Assembly: GCF_900102855.1 (NCBI RefSeq)
Contig: NZ_FMWD01000010.1
Location: 18,203-82,202 of the forward strand
DNA: 64,000 nt
Direction: 5' to 3'
Source: Thiohalomonas denitrificans
GTDB taxonomy: Bacteria; Pseudomonadota; Gammaproteobacteria; Thiohalomonadales; Thiohalomonadaceae
The notes under the pieces are model-generated. The model made no database searches and was not told the origin of the DNA. It worked only from the letters and a program-made list of their open reading frames with translations. The position numbers and the translations under genes are program-made. Positions 8,291 through 16,913 of this stretch are shown here, in pieces; the stretch's first letter is position 1; every line of letters begins with the position of its first letter.

Positions 8291-8799
8291 GTTTCCTGAG
8301 TTCTGGTTGCAAAGTTGGGAAAGGAAATAGTACCGGTAATCCGCCAGAGTTTCCCGGCTTCTCTGCCTGCCGGCCAGTTATCATTTTTTGACAGGCACCT
8401 GTCAAATTCTGCACTCTCACAGAGGCATTCGGAATGCAACTCTCCTCGCCCATCCCCATGGCGGGTCGGCATAGCCTTCCTCCAGTGGTTGTTAAATAGT
8501 TCGACCGTTTAACCGTAACTATTTGTACCTTTTGGAATCAACAGGTTGGCGAATCATATTGCGATAATCCGACCTCCCCGTAACGAGAGGATGCGCGGAG
8601 ACACTGGAATCCGATCACCCGGTCCCCGTCACGGGGTGTTGGCGCCTTTATTGCTTCCATATTGATCGATGCCAAGCCGCGGAAAGGGACGTTAAATACA
8701 TCACCCACGCCACAGGTACCGAAATAGCCTGTACCACACATGATCCGTGCTCGGAGCCAACGAACCACCAATTCACGACAGGGGGACAGGGTGAGTAAC
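8291..8799. other. Intergenic region upstream of the RpoN activator
   Basis: About 500 bases between divergent genes. No convincing ORF is present: a minus-strand frame at 8538-8831 lacks family features. It should hold promoters for the YfaZ-like gene and the regulator. I saw no -24/-12 element here, so autoregulation by RpoN is not supported. Confidence 0.4.
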
Positions 8800-10155
8800 A
8801 TGAAACAGCGGATCCTGGTAATCGACGACAATATCGAACTGGTCTATGCCCTGCGACGCACCTTGGAGCAGGAGGGCTATCTGGTCAGCACCGTTACCGA
8901 GCCAACCGCCAGTATCGAACCGGCAGTAGAGGCCGCAGACCTGCTGATTGTGGATATCAATCTCGGAAAGGCCTCGGGCCTGGACATGCTGATCGCGCTT
9001 CGTGAACAGGGCTATGAGCAGCCGGTTATCATCATCACAGCCCATGCCACCCCCCATAACGTCATTACCGCCACCCGCCATGGCGCCATCGATGTCTTGC
9101 AAAAGCCCTTTGAGGTGGAACAGCTGGTCGATGCAGTCAATCGCTCCTTTCCTTCCACCGATGGCAACAGCCTCAATCTGGCGGTCGACGGTCAACCGGT
9201 AATCGGCACTTCGCCCAACATGCTGGAGGTGTGCAAGACTGCCGGCCTGGCCTCATCGAATAACCTGAATGTCCTGTTAGTGGGTGAAACCGGCGTCGGC
9301 AAGGAAGTCATTGCCAAGGCCATCCACCAGTATTCCGATCGGGCCAAGCAGCGCATGGTGGCCATCAACTGCAGCGCGATTCCCGAATCCCTGTTGGAGG
9401 CAGAGCTTTTCGGATATGCCCGAGGTGCATTCACCGGTGCGGCGCGCGAGACACCGGGCAAGATCGAGGCGGCGGAGGGAGGCACCCTGTTCCTGGATGA
9501 GATCGGCGACATCCCAGCCCCCTTTCAGGCCAAGCTGCTGCGTTTTCTCGAAGATCAAACCTTCTACCGTCTCGGTGAGACACACCTGAAGCAGGCCGAT
9601 GTGCGGGTGGTCTGCGCCACCAATCGTAACCTGGACGAAATGGTATCGAATGGCAGTTTCCGCGACGATCTCTATTTTCGCCTGTCGCAACTGACCATCG
9701 CTATCCCGCCGGTACGTGAGCGAAAAGAAGATATCAAACCACTGATCGAGCTGTTCATCCACCAGGCCAACAACGAACTGGGCTGCCGTGTACATCGCAT
9801 CGATGCCGAAGTGCTCAAAGCTGCACAGATTCACCACTGGCCGGGCAACATCCGTGAACTGAAGAATGTCGTATTTCGTGCCGCCCTCAGCGCCAGCAAC
9901 GGCGTACTGAGCACCCTGCCCTACAACAGTGCCCAGCAGGCCAATGCCAATGCCGGCATCAAGGAGTGCGTAGACCGCTATCTGGAAAAAGAGGGCACCG
10001 GGTCGGCAACGCAACTCGCACAGATCTTTGAAGCTGCCCTGCTGGCTGCCCTGGCAAGAGATCTCAACGGCAACAAGACCTACATGTGCGAAGCGCTCAA
10101 CATCTCACGCAACACCCTCAAGGTCCGCCTCAAGGAGCATGGCCTGGACTTCTGA
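8800..10155 (+). CDS. NtrC-family sigma-54-dependent response regulator
   Basis: 451 residues from the ATG at 8800 (GTG at 8791 is an alternative after GGGGGACA). The receiver domain (1-120) has DD at 9-10, phospho-acceptor Asp52 and Lys in LQKPFE. The AAA+ domain (about 135-370) has Walker A GETGVGKE, the sigma-54 contact loop GAFTGA, Walker B GGTLFLDEIGD and the R-finger region. A Fis-type HTH is at the C-terminus (MCEALNISRNTLKVRLKEHG). It should activate RpoN promoters. It faces the end of the cytochrome operon whose promoter carries a -24/-12 element, and the PhnD-kinase pair lies on the operon's other side. It is the likely cognate regulator. Confidence 0.9.
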   Translation: MKQRILVIDDNIELVYALRRTLEQEGYLVSTVTEPTASIEPAVEAADLLIVDINLGKASGLDMLIALREQGYEQPVIIITAHATPHNVITATRHGAIDVLQKPFEVEQLVDAVNRSFPSTDGNSLNLAVDGQPVIGTSPNMLEVCKTAGLASSNNLNVLLVGETGVGKEVIAKAIHQYSDRAKQRMVAINCSAIPESLLEAELFGYARGAFTGAARETPGKIEAAEGGTLFLDEIGDIPAPFQAKLLRFLEDQTFYRLGETHLKQADVRVVCATNRNLDEMVSNGSFRDDLYFRLSQLTIAIPPVRERKEDIKPLIELFIHQANNELGCRVHRIDAEVLKAAQIHHWPGNIRELKNVVFRAALSASNGVLSTLPYNSAQQANANAGIKECVDRYLEKEGTGSATQLAQIFEAALLAALARDLNGNKTYMCEALNISRNTLKVRLKEHGLDF

Positions 10156-10202
10156 CAGCCACGAACAATACCCCAGCAGACTGCACAATTCACTACAAGA
10201 CA

Positions 10203-10457
10203 TAAACCACAGAGGGCACCGAGAAAACCAAGTAAAAACCGTTTCCTCTGTCCATCTGTGTCCTTTGTGGCTTTGGGTATATCCATCAAATCACAGTTGG
10301 GCACGGCACGCCCCATCTCCAATCGACAGTAACACGCACCTGTAGATAGGCCTTCACGCCCATCCAGAATCAGCCACTGAAAGCACAAGATTACAGAGAT
10401 GAAGGGGCGCGACTTACGCAATCCTCCCTCAGTGTTCTCTGTGTCCTCTGTGGTGGT
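10203..10457. repeat. CACAGAG/CTCTGTG intergenic repeats
   Basis: Between the activator and the cytochrome operon terminator. ACCACAGAGGGCACCGAG (10205) is followed by inverted CTCTGTCCATCTGTGTCC (near 10247) and again by CTCTGTGTCCTCTGTGGTGG (10437-10456). These are the common intergenic 'ACCACAGAG' type repeats and can form long stems. No gene is visible in 10156-10583. Confidence 0.5.
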
Positions 10458-10472
10458 CGTTTGTCGGTTGCA

Positions 10473-10499
10473 TAAAAAAACCCGCCAGAACGGCGGGTC
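10473..10499 (-). terminator. Rho-independent terminator of the cytochrome operon
   Basis: On the minus strand, ACCCGCC pairs with GGCGGGT around a short loop and is followed by seven T residues. It lies about 85 bases after the stop of the last cytochrome gene. This is a textbook terminator and sets the 3' end of the operon. Confidence 0.85.
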
Positions 10500-10583
10500 C
10501 ATAAATGATACAAGGAGGATGATGAAATAATGGTTGTAATCTGCCGGGAGAGAGAAGGGGCAAGCCCCTCCCGTCCCGAGCCC

Positions 10584-12044
10584 TTAGTTTGCCGCGGGCA
10601 CGATGTCTCCATTGAGACCCACGGTGATCGGGAAGGTCACATGGTGCCAGCGGTGGACGGTGTTGTCCTGATGGGCGGCAAACGCGAAGCTGAACCCTTC
10701 ACCGTTTGCGATGCCCGAAAGTGCGTGGTCATCTTCGTTGCCGGTGTCGAGAGGACGCTCGAAGATCACGGTCCAGGTGCCGTCTTCCCATGCACTATAG
10801 GCCTTGACGTCGGTCCTACTGCCTGTCTCCTCGGACAACCAGCGACGCGGAATGTAGTCGCCTTCCTCGAAGTTGGCTGTTGCGGCATCAAACGCTACGG
10901 CGTTCTGGTTATCGCCTGCAGTCACCAGCGTCGGGGCGTTATTCTCGATCGCATCATACACGGCCGCGGGGAGTGCATTGACTCTCGTTTCGCCCTCGTA
11001 GTCGGGGAAATTATCCGCGATGAATCCCTCCATCCACGTGGCGTCATACATATACTCAAGGTCGCCCGTTGTATCGTCGGGGTTTTGAGCATGGTAGAAG
11101 TTGGGCGAGTCGTCGTTGTTACGCCCATCCATCACGTAGCCGTCGGTGAGGGTGTTGATGATCGCCGAGCGGGCGCCGCGGAAGTGCCACATGTCCGGGA
11201 AGCTATCAGTGGTGCCGTCCAGCACAGCGGCATCGCTTGAGGAGCCATCGGCGTAGTCGCCATTTGCGGTACTACTGCTCGCCAGGTACTTGCCGGTTGC
11301 GGTGCTTCCATCCCATTCAGGCATGTCGTCCATGTCCTCGTGGCAGGTGGTGAAACAGCCGCCGTCATGGAAGGAGATGTCGCCCACGCCGATGTCCTGG
11401 GACGCGGGCATGAACATCAGGGCAAAGCGGTCCTCGGCACTGAAGCGCTGATTCCCGGTCGGCTCATTCCCCGGCTCATTATACATCGAGACCTTCTCCC
11501 ACGCTGAACCGTCATACCTGAACAGGTCATGGGTGATCCCGGGGCGCGGCGTATCCCAGGAGGCCTTGAGATAAAAGTTTTCCGCATCGTAGGCCGCCTG
11601 CACGGTAATGGGGACCGTTTCCTCCGACGGAGTCAGCGCCGCTTCGTCACGCTCCGCACCTACCTGTGAAGGGTTATTGGCATTCGTGTCATGACAACCG
11701 GAACAGCCACTCGTCAACATACCAGCACCGCTGTGGTCCCCCGTGTCCAGATACTCGTAACTTGCCTGAGCGGGACGGAAGGCGGTGACGGTTTCCGCCT
11801 CGCCCCAGGTCACGGTGGGGGCGCCCGTCATGAAATCGACCTTGAAGGCACTCGCGGTACCTCCGTCGTCATCATCAATCGGATCGTCATCCACGATCGG
11901 GTCATTATCCGAACCGGATGACAGACAGCCTGTCGTGAGTACGGTGGAGGCGAGCAGTACCGCCAGCACCGTAGCCCGGCGCTTAAAGGGAAATGCCTCC
12001 ACTTCCGGGCCCAGTGCATCGTAAAGCTTTTCATTGTTCATCAT
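10584..12044 (-). CDS. EB_dh-domain c-type cytochrome lipoprotein
   Basis: 486 residues from the ATG with AGAGGAAAT upstream. A long N-region precedes a lipobox (VLTTGC, lipidated Cys40), then an acidic linker DNDPIVDDDPIDDDDGG. Haem motifs are CSGCH (about residue 115) and the variant CFTTCH (CX3CH, about 235). The body matches the ethylbenzene-dehydrogenase-related haem domain family: TVQAAYDAENFYLKASWD, RFALMF and the C-terminal strand WTVIFERPL. There is no lipoprotein retention Asp at +2, so outer-membrane anchoring is likely. It is the last gene of the operon, 73 bases after the MtrB-like barrel. It occupies the slot of a surface terminal reductase or cytochrome (MtrC/OmcA-like role, inferred). 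Confidence 0.8.
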   Translation of the reverse strand: MMNNEKLYDALGPEVEAFPFKRRATVLAVLLASTVLTTGCLSSGSDNDPIVDDDPIDDDDGGTASAFKVDFMTGAPTVTWGEAETVTAFRPAQASYEYLDTGDHSGAGMLTSGCSGCHDTNANNPSQVGAERDEAALTPSEETVPITVQAAYDAENFYLKASWDTPRPGITHDLFRYDGSAWEKVSMYNEPGNEPTGNQRFSAEDRFALMFMPASQDIGVGDISFHDGGCFTTCHEDMDDMPEWDGSTATGKYLASSSTANGDYADGSSSDAAVLDGTTDSFPDMWHFRGARSAIINTLTDGYVMDGRNNDDSPNFYHAQNPDDTTGDLEYMYDATWMEGFIADNFPDYEGETRVNALPAAVYDAIENNAPTLVTAGDNQNAVAFDAATANFEEGDYIPRRWLSEETGSRTDVKAYSAWEDGTWTVIFERPLDTGNEDDHALSGIANGEGFSFAFAAHQDNTVHRWHHVTFPITVGLNGDIVPAAN

Positions 12045-12117
12045 ATTTCCTCTCTCTCCTCTGGATTCGCATGACATGGGCAAAGAATCGCCTGTGCCAC
12101 TTCACTACCCCTGGTCG

Positions 12118-14121
12118 TCAGAAACGATACGCAAGGGAAAGTCCGATCGACTGCGCCTGGTATTCGGTATCATCCTGTCCCAGGGTGATGATGTTGCCTC
12201 CTGCGGTGACAATATTTCCTGTGGTCGACCAGTCATCCGAGTCGTAGTCCTCGAACCGGTAGCGCAAGCGCAGGCCGAGCTCCCGGTTGACCTGGTAGCC
12301 GGCGTAAAGGTCGATACGCTTGACACGGGTGGTGACGTCGGGAAGGCGTCCGTCGCTGTCCACATCCAGCTCCGCCAGTGATTCCACCCAGCTGAAGTCA
12401 CCGCCCAGTTCAAGCTGCTCGTTCATCCTCTGCGTCTTGCCTCCCACTCCCACAGCCAGCACCTGTTCACGACGGTCGCCAACCCAGGTCTCTCCGACCT
12501 GTGTGCTATCCGACTCTTCATAACTGATGAAACCGTGCAGACTGCTCAACGCACTGATCGCCAGGTAGCTGTCGAGGGAGGTGATGTGACGGTCGGCCTC
12601 GGTCAATCCCAGCTCGGATTCATCATATCGATCGCGCAACAGATCACTGGTCAGGCTCAGGCTCAGGATCTCGGTAGCGAAGTACTGGGCGAATAGACCC
12701 GCACGGGTACGGTCCCGATCCGCCCAGGCATAGTTGCGCAGTTCGTCAGGACCCGTTTCCCGCAAGTAGGTGGAGCCGCGGCGGTTCTCCTGCTCAAGAC
12801 TCAGACCACCCGACAGCTGTGGTCCGATACTGGTACGCAGACGCGCCCGCACGCTGTTTTCCTCGGAGCTCTCACTGTGGGCGGGATCACGCTCGGTATC
12901 GGTATACCGGTAATCCAGATTCAGCCGGGTGGCTGAAGCCAGGCGGTAGTTGCCCCCCAGATCGAAACGGTGGCGGGTATAGTTGTAAGAAGGGTCGATC
13001 GCCAGGGTGTTATCGCGAACCACCTGGCCGGTATCATTATCGCGCCGATCCATCTGGTAGCCCGACCTCAGGCGCAGCTTGGCCGTTGGCCTGCTCGTAA
13101 TCTTGAGCCCCAGGCTGGAGGTGTCGACTGCCGCGTCGAGGGAATCGCGCGACATGACGGCATCACCAACGAACCGCGCATCCTGCAGGCTGCGTCCGAT
13201 ACTGGCACTGGCCGACAGATGGGTCTGTTCGCCGAGACGGTGGTTACCCGAGGCGTACACCTCGTGATGCTCGTTGTCCGGCGCCCGGGCTTTCTCCTCC
13301 CCCTCACCTTCCCAGTCGGCATCATGGGCGTTATCCCAGCGCAGGACGTCGTACTCATTGTTGAACTGAATGGTACGGTAGCCGAACGCCAGGTGGCTGG
13401 CCTCGCCTCGCCAGGCTGCGGCGATGTCGTAGCTTCTGGTGGTCTCATCCACCGGCAAGGGAGCGATAATCGACTCTCCCACCGCCCAGTGACTGCCCAG
13501 CCCGATGGTCCCGGTTCCTTCACGGGTTGTCTGCGAGAAGGAGCTTCGCAGGCTCCAGCTGGGCGACAGATGGACCTCGCCCCCCAGTTCCGCCTGCTGC
13601 CGGTCCAGACCGATCTCCACCGGACGCAGATGGTCCTCGATGGTTGCCTGGCTGCCCTCTTCCGGAAGGCGCAGATTACCGCCCGACTCCCGAAACGGGG
13701 TCCGGGTATCATCCGCCTTGCGGGTGGGAATCTCCGTATAATCGAAGAAGATCCGGTAGCGGCCCTGTTCGCCATAGTCCGTTTCCAACTGACGGGAACG
13801 CAATCCGAGGTTGCGGGCACGCAGTGACCAGTAGCGTGCACTATCGCTATCGTGAGGATCACGATGCCGCAGATCGGCGCCCAGGATTAGATAGGCGCCG
13901 CTGTCGTCCAGACCCGTGTAGTGACCAAAGCGGTAGGCATTGCCGTCCATCTCGTCGACATAGCCGAGACCGACCTCGACCTCACTGCTGACCTCGGTCA
14001 GCTCAGCCCACTTTTCCTCGTCCCGCTCGACCGTCTCGCCGAGGCTCATATCAAATGCATGGGCCGTACCGGCACACAGGCCAGTGGCAACCATCGCCGC
14101 CATGAGTTTGTTGTATCGCAT
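12118..14121 (-). CDS. MtrB/PioB-family outer-membrane beta-barrel
   Basis: 667 residues, signal peptide about 1-22 (AHA), GGAGG before the ATG. The body is a long series of amphipathic strands with Tyr/Arg-rich turns (YRIFFDYTEIPTRKADD, LRLRSGYQMDRRDNDTGQ, NLDYRYTDTERDP), ending LSLAYRF. Length and strand pattern match MtrB/PioB/DmsF barrels that sheath a decahaem cytochrome through the outer membrane. The N-terminal CxxC seen in Shewanella MtrB is not present in the mature part. It directly follows the MtrA-like gene by 25 bases, the canonical pairing. Its role is as porin of an electron conduit. Confidence 0.9.
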   Translation of the reverse strand: MRYNKLMAAMVATGLCAGTAHAFDMSLGETVERDEEKWAELTEVSSEVEVGLGYVDEMDGNAYRFGHYTGLDDSGAYLILGADLRHRDPHDSDSARYWSLRARNLGLRSRQLETDYGEQGRYRIFFDYTEIPTRKADDTRTPFRESGGNLRLPEEGSQATIEDHLRPVEIGLDRQQAELGGEVHLSPSWSLRSSFSQTTREGTGTIGLGSHWAVGESIIAPLPVDETTRSYDIAAAWRGEASHLAFGYRTIQFNNEYDVLRWDNAHDADWEGEGEEKARAPDNEHHEVYASGNHRLGEQTHLSASASIGRSLQDARFVGDAVMSRDSLDAAVDTSSLGLKITSRPTAKLRLRSGYQMDRRDNDTGQVVRDNTLAIDPSYNYTRHRFDLGGNYRLASATRLNLDYRYTDTERDPAHSESSEENSVRARLRTSIGPQLSGGLSLEQENRRGSTYLRETGPDELRNYAWADRDRTRAGLFAQYFATEILSLSLTSDLLRDRYDESELGLTEADRHITSLDSYLAISALSSLHGFISYEESDSTQVGETWVGDRREQVLAVGVGGKTQRMNEQLELGGDFSWVESLAELDVDSDGRLPDVTTRVKRIDLYAGYQVNRELGLRLRYRFEDYDSDDWSTTGNIVTAGGNIITLGQDDTEYQAQSIGLSLAYRF

Positions 14122-14146
14122 ATCACGCCTCCATCAGTCGCGCGGC

Positions 14147-15052
14147 TCAGCGCCGTAATGTCTGGCCCTGTGGATGATTGCTGCCATGTACCTGCACGTG
14201 GCAGTTCAGACAGTTCTTGCCGGCCATGAACGGAGTATCCAGACTGTCACCCCCAAAGGCGGCACTGGAATGGGTGCCCAGGTGGCACTGCTGGCAGAGC
14301 TGCGGTCCGCGCGCTTTCAGCATGGGCTGATGGATCGAACCGTGTGGCTGATGGCAGGTGGTGCAGTCCTCTGTGACCGGGGCGTGTTCCCACAGCACGG
14401 GACCCCGTTTTTCCGCATGACAGTCGTAGCAGGTCTCATTCACGTTGCTGCGACGCAGCAGTGATTCATTCAATGTGCCATGGGGGTTGTGGCAATTGCT
14501 GCACGACATGGCGCCATCCTGCACAGGGTGTGCCGATGGCCGAAGGGCCTCACTCTTCTGACGCGCATGGCAGCTGGTGCACACCTCGGTCTGCTTCCGC
14601 TCGTCGAGGATCGGATCGCGAGGAACATGCACCGTGTGACAGGAGACGCAGGCCAGCTCTTCGAAGTTATGCATACTCCCGCGCCAGTGCATCCGCTCCC
14701 CACTGTCATGACAGCCAAGGCAGGTCTCGTTCTGCTTCGCCACACTGGTGTGTTCCTCACCAAAGGTTACCGGCGGCGGCGTCCTTGCCTCGTCATCGGC
14801 AGGCGCCTTCATGTGCTGGCCACTATCACCATGACACCCCTCACAAGCATTGGCCGCGAAAGGGGTGCGCTCGTCGGCCATGGCGGCATGCGGCGTTTGC
14901 AGGATATTCAGCACCGGAGACTCCCACGTCTCGTCGTGACAACGGGTACAGCTCTCCATATCGCGCGCCAGCGCGCCGCCTGCGGAGATCAGCAGGAGCA
15001 GTAAGGCAACGACAAGAGCACTGCAAAGGGATCGCTGTCTGGTGGCGTTCAT
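14147..15052 (-). CDS. MtrA/DmsE-family decahaem c-type cytochrome
   Basis: 301 residues from the ATG at 15052. A signal peptide (about 1-29, GGALA) is followed by ten CxxCH motifs: CTRCH, CEGCH, CLGCH, CVSCH, CTSCH, CSNCH, CYDCH, CTTCH, CQQCH and CLNCH. Spacing and motifs such as HNPHG and HQPHGS fit MtrA/PioA/DmsE. It would form a haem wire inserted into the adjacent MtrB-like barrel and pass electrons from the periplasm to the cell surface. The start lies 7 bases past the upstream stop, so it is co-transcribed. Neighbours rule out a simple nitrite or TMAO role. Confidence 0.93.
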   Translation of the reverse strand: MNATRQRSLCSALVVALLLLLISAGGALARDMESCTRCHDETWESPVLNILQTPHAAMADERTPFAANACEGCHGDSGQHMKAPADDEARTPPPVTFGEEHTSVAKQNETCLGCHDSGERMHWRGSMHNFEELACVSCHTVHVPRDPILDERKQTEVCTSCHARQKSEALRPSAHPVQDGAMSCSNCHNPHGTLNESLLRRSNVNETCYDCHAEKRGPVLWEHAPVTEDCTTCHQPHGSIHQPMLKARGPQLCQQCHLGTHSSAAFGGDSLDTPFMAGKNCLNCHVQVHGSNHPQGQTLRR

Positions 15053-15059
15053 GATTCCA

Positions 15060-16046
15060 CTACCTCTTGCTGGCCTGCAGATCGGCGTCGCCGCCATTCA
15101 GTGATGCGCTGTAGTCCAGTGATACGTAATGAGCACGGCCGGTGGCGTGACCATCGTGCAAAGCGAAACCCACCATCAGCTCGTCAGCCTCGCCAAGGGT
15201 CTTGTAACCGGTACCGGAAGCCTTCAGGTCACGGCTCAGTACGGCGACCCAGTTATCCCCCTCCCGGCTGACGTCGACATCGACTTTGCTGTCAAACGTC
15301 TCGTGGCGTTCATCAAGGATGTAGCCATGCACGGATTTGGCTTCGCCATCGACACCCACACGGGCCTGCCAGTACTCCATGAAGTGATTGCCGGCCAGCA
15401 GCTTGGCGATTTCGTCATCGGCTTTGACATTGTCACCGCCGCCGCTTCGCGACATCTTGTTACGCGAGGCAGAAAGATACTTGACACGCTCTTCACCGTT
15501 GGCGCTCGCCATGCGGTTGGCGTCATCGTGACAGGTACCCCAACAGCTGGCTCTGGTGGCCTCCCCGACACCACCGTTATCGAGCATCATGGTGACGCGC
15601 AGGGCATTGTCCTCGTCCATTGGCTCGACCGGCTTGTAACCGGTGTCCGGCCACGCGAGGCGCACATGGAGGCGTTCGCCGTCGTTGACCATCTTCACAT
15701 CCAGTTTCACACTGCCCGGCTTGCCATCAATCGGCGTCGGTTCAAGTTTCTCCCCGGCCACGATAAGCTTGCCTATATCCCCCTCTTCGCCTTTATGACA
15801 GTAGGAACAATTGCGTCCCTGACGAAAACGCTCATTACCGCTGTGATCGCTTTGTGTCAGTGCCCATTCCCAGGAGGCCTGCCCGGGGTAGAAGAGTGTG
15901 ACCTCGTTTCCCTCCACACCGTCCCAGTCAACGGCTTCGGCACTGACATACACCGGTGCCACAAGCAGTGCAGCGGCCAGCAGTACCGGCCGAAGCACCA
16001 AAGGTGAATGCAAAGTTTCTTTCTTTGTAACTCGATTTTTGAACAT
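15060..16046 (-). CDS. EB_dh-domain periplasmic c-type cytochrome
   Basis: 328 residues with a signal peptide (about 1-36, YVSA) and AGGAGAAG before the ATG. Haem motifs are CSYCH (about residue 80) and CWGTCH (CX3CH, about 168). The body shows the EB_dh pattern: VKLDVKMVNDGERLHVRLAWPD, ALRVTMMLDN, and the C-terminal WVAVLSRDL plus LMVGFALHDG. The order (Trp/Gln-rich N-segment with QASWEW, CxxCH, EB_dh domain, CX3CH) is the same as in the lipoprotein at 10584. The two look like paralogues with different locations. It probably ferries electrons between the tetrahaem membrane cytochrome and the MtrA-like wire (inference). Confidence 0.8.
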   Translation of the reverse strand: MFKNRVTKKETLHSPLVLRPVLLAAALLVAPVYVSAEAVDWDGVEGNEVTLFYPGQASWEWALTQSDHSGNERFRQGRNCSYCHKGEEGDIGKLIVAGEKLEPTPIDGKPGSVKLDVKMVNDGERLHVRLAWPDTGYKPVEPMDEDNALRVTMMLDNGGVGEATRASCWGTCHDDANRMASANGEERVKYLSASRNKMSRSGGGDNVKADDEIAKLLAGNHFMEYWQARVGVDGEAKSVHGYILDERHETFDSKVDVDVSREGDNWVAVLSRDLKASGTGYKTLGEADELMVGFALHDGHATGRAHYVSLDYSASLNGGDADLQASKR

Positions 16047-16079
16047 GACTCTTCTCCTGCCAGTCGCTGGTATTTGGGA

Positions 16080-16685
16080 CTAAAATGCCAAATCAAAATC
16101 TGCGTTTTCTGTTCCATCAGACTCAGGCACAGGTTCTGTGTGCGTAATGCCCTTGTGGCAATCGATACACGTTTCACCCTGTTCCTGCGCCGCCTGGTGC
16201 TGCCGGCGCGCGCGCAAGGCCTGAGCCTCATAATTCATCGAACCCCAGGCATGGCAACTCCGACAGGTGGCGGAGTCAGACTGTTTCATGCCTTGCCATA
16301 CCCGCTCCGCCATTTGCAGTCGTCTCTCTTTGAACTTTTCCTCGCTGTCTATCGTCCCCAGCATCTCGTGCCAAACGTCCTTGGCCGCCATGACCTTGGC
16401 GCGCATCTTTGGCCAGAACGACTTGGGAACATGACAGTCCGGGCAACCTGCAGAGACACCACTGCGGTTTTTAAGGTGACCGCTCGCGGTGTATTCCTGA
16501 TACGGGACATCCTTCATGCTGTGACAGGAGATACAGAATTCCGTGGTGTTGGTTGAGTCCACGGCGACGGTAAAGGCAGAAGTAGCCAGTACGCCTGCAA
16601 CCAGGCCCACCGCCACCAGCGTTCCAACGGCGAAGCGGCGGCTGGGTCTGCCCAGTTTTGAGATGAATGCCTTGATAAAGCCCAC
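16080..16685 (-). CDS. NapC/NirT/CymA-type tetrahaem membrane cytochrome
   Basis: 201 residues from a GTG preceded by GAGGA; an earlier GTG at 16700 is the alternative. One N-terminal transmembrane anchor (about 18-42) is followed by four CxxCH sites: CISCH, CPDCH, CRSCH and CIDCH. The motif TEFCISCHSM and the DCHVPKSFWPKM segment are typical NapC/NirT features. Family members oxidise menaquinol or ubiquinol and feed periplasmic redox partners. As first gene of the operon it supplies electrons to the EB_dh and MtrA-like cytochromes. A -24/-12 promoter sits just upstream. Confidence 0.92.
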   Translation of the reverse strand: MGFIKAFISKLGRPSRRFAVGTLVAVGLVAGVLATSAFTVAVDSTNTTEFCISCHSMKDVPYQEYTASGHLKNRSGVSAGCPDCHVPKSFWPKMRAKVMAAKDVWHEMLGTIDSEEKFKERRLQMAERVWQGMKQSDSATCRSCHAWGSMNYEAQALRARRQHQAAQEQGETCIDCHKGITHTEPVPESDGTENADFDLAF

Positions 16686-16733
16686 GTCTCGAATCCTCAC
16701 AATAGGTAGTTAGCGTCGCTAACAAAGACCATC

Positions 16734-16748
16734 GCAAGTTCCGGGCCA
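16734..16748 (-). promoter_or_regulatory. Sigma-54 (-24/-12) promoter of the cytochrome operon
   Basis: Minus strand TGGCCCGGAACTTGC matches the RpoN consensus TGGCACG-N4-TTGC with one mismatch at a non-essential base. It has the exact GG-N10-GC spacing. Predicted transcription start is about 16722, 37 bases before the chosen start codon. No comparable sigma-70 site stood out. Confidence 0.75.
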
Positions 16749-16839
16749 TGTTTATTAACACCGCCAAGTCAAGGAATTCGTTGGGTATTTGCTAAAAAAG
16801 AGAGACCAAAAGCGCTCAAGGCCTATCAAGAGTTGATTG

Positions 16840-16864
16840 CAAGAGGTCGATTTTTGACCGTTTG
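16840..16864. promoter_or_regulatory. Candidate enhancer (UAS) dyad for the RpoN activator
   Basis: CAANNGGTC-N7-GACCNNTTG forms a 25-base dyad (CAAGAGGTC ... GACCGTTTG). It is centred about 130 bases upstream of the predicted operon start, a usual position for NtrC-family enhancers. It also lies 50 bases upstream of the divergent PhnD-like gene, so it could serve both. Assignment is by position and symmetry only. Confidence 0.45.
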
Positions 16865-16913
16865 CCCCGGTTTCAGATCGGTGTATAACCGTCAATAGAG
16901 AAAGGGGGGGAGA

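Noticed and set aside
10203..10457. CRISPR-like repeated CACAGAG motifs
   Set aside because: Units are irregular, inverted and without constant spacers; ordinary intergenic repeats. No CRISPR array or cas gene was seen anywhere in the window.
10530..11240. 236-residue plus-strand frame
   Set aside because: Runs through the operon's 3' end opposite the EB_dh lipoprotein; no start signal and no domain.
12970..13827. Long plus-strand open frame opposite the MtrB-like gene
   Set aside because: Exact antisense of a protein with clear family features; its translation is low-complexity Arg/Gly/Pro-rich and has no ribosome-binding site.
15129..16007. 292-residue plus-strand frame
   Set aside because: Antisense shadow of the EB_dh cytochrome with conserved CxxCH in the true frame.
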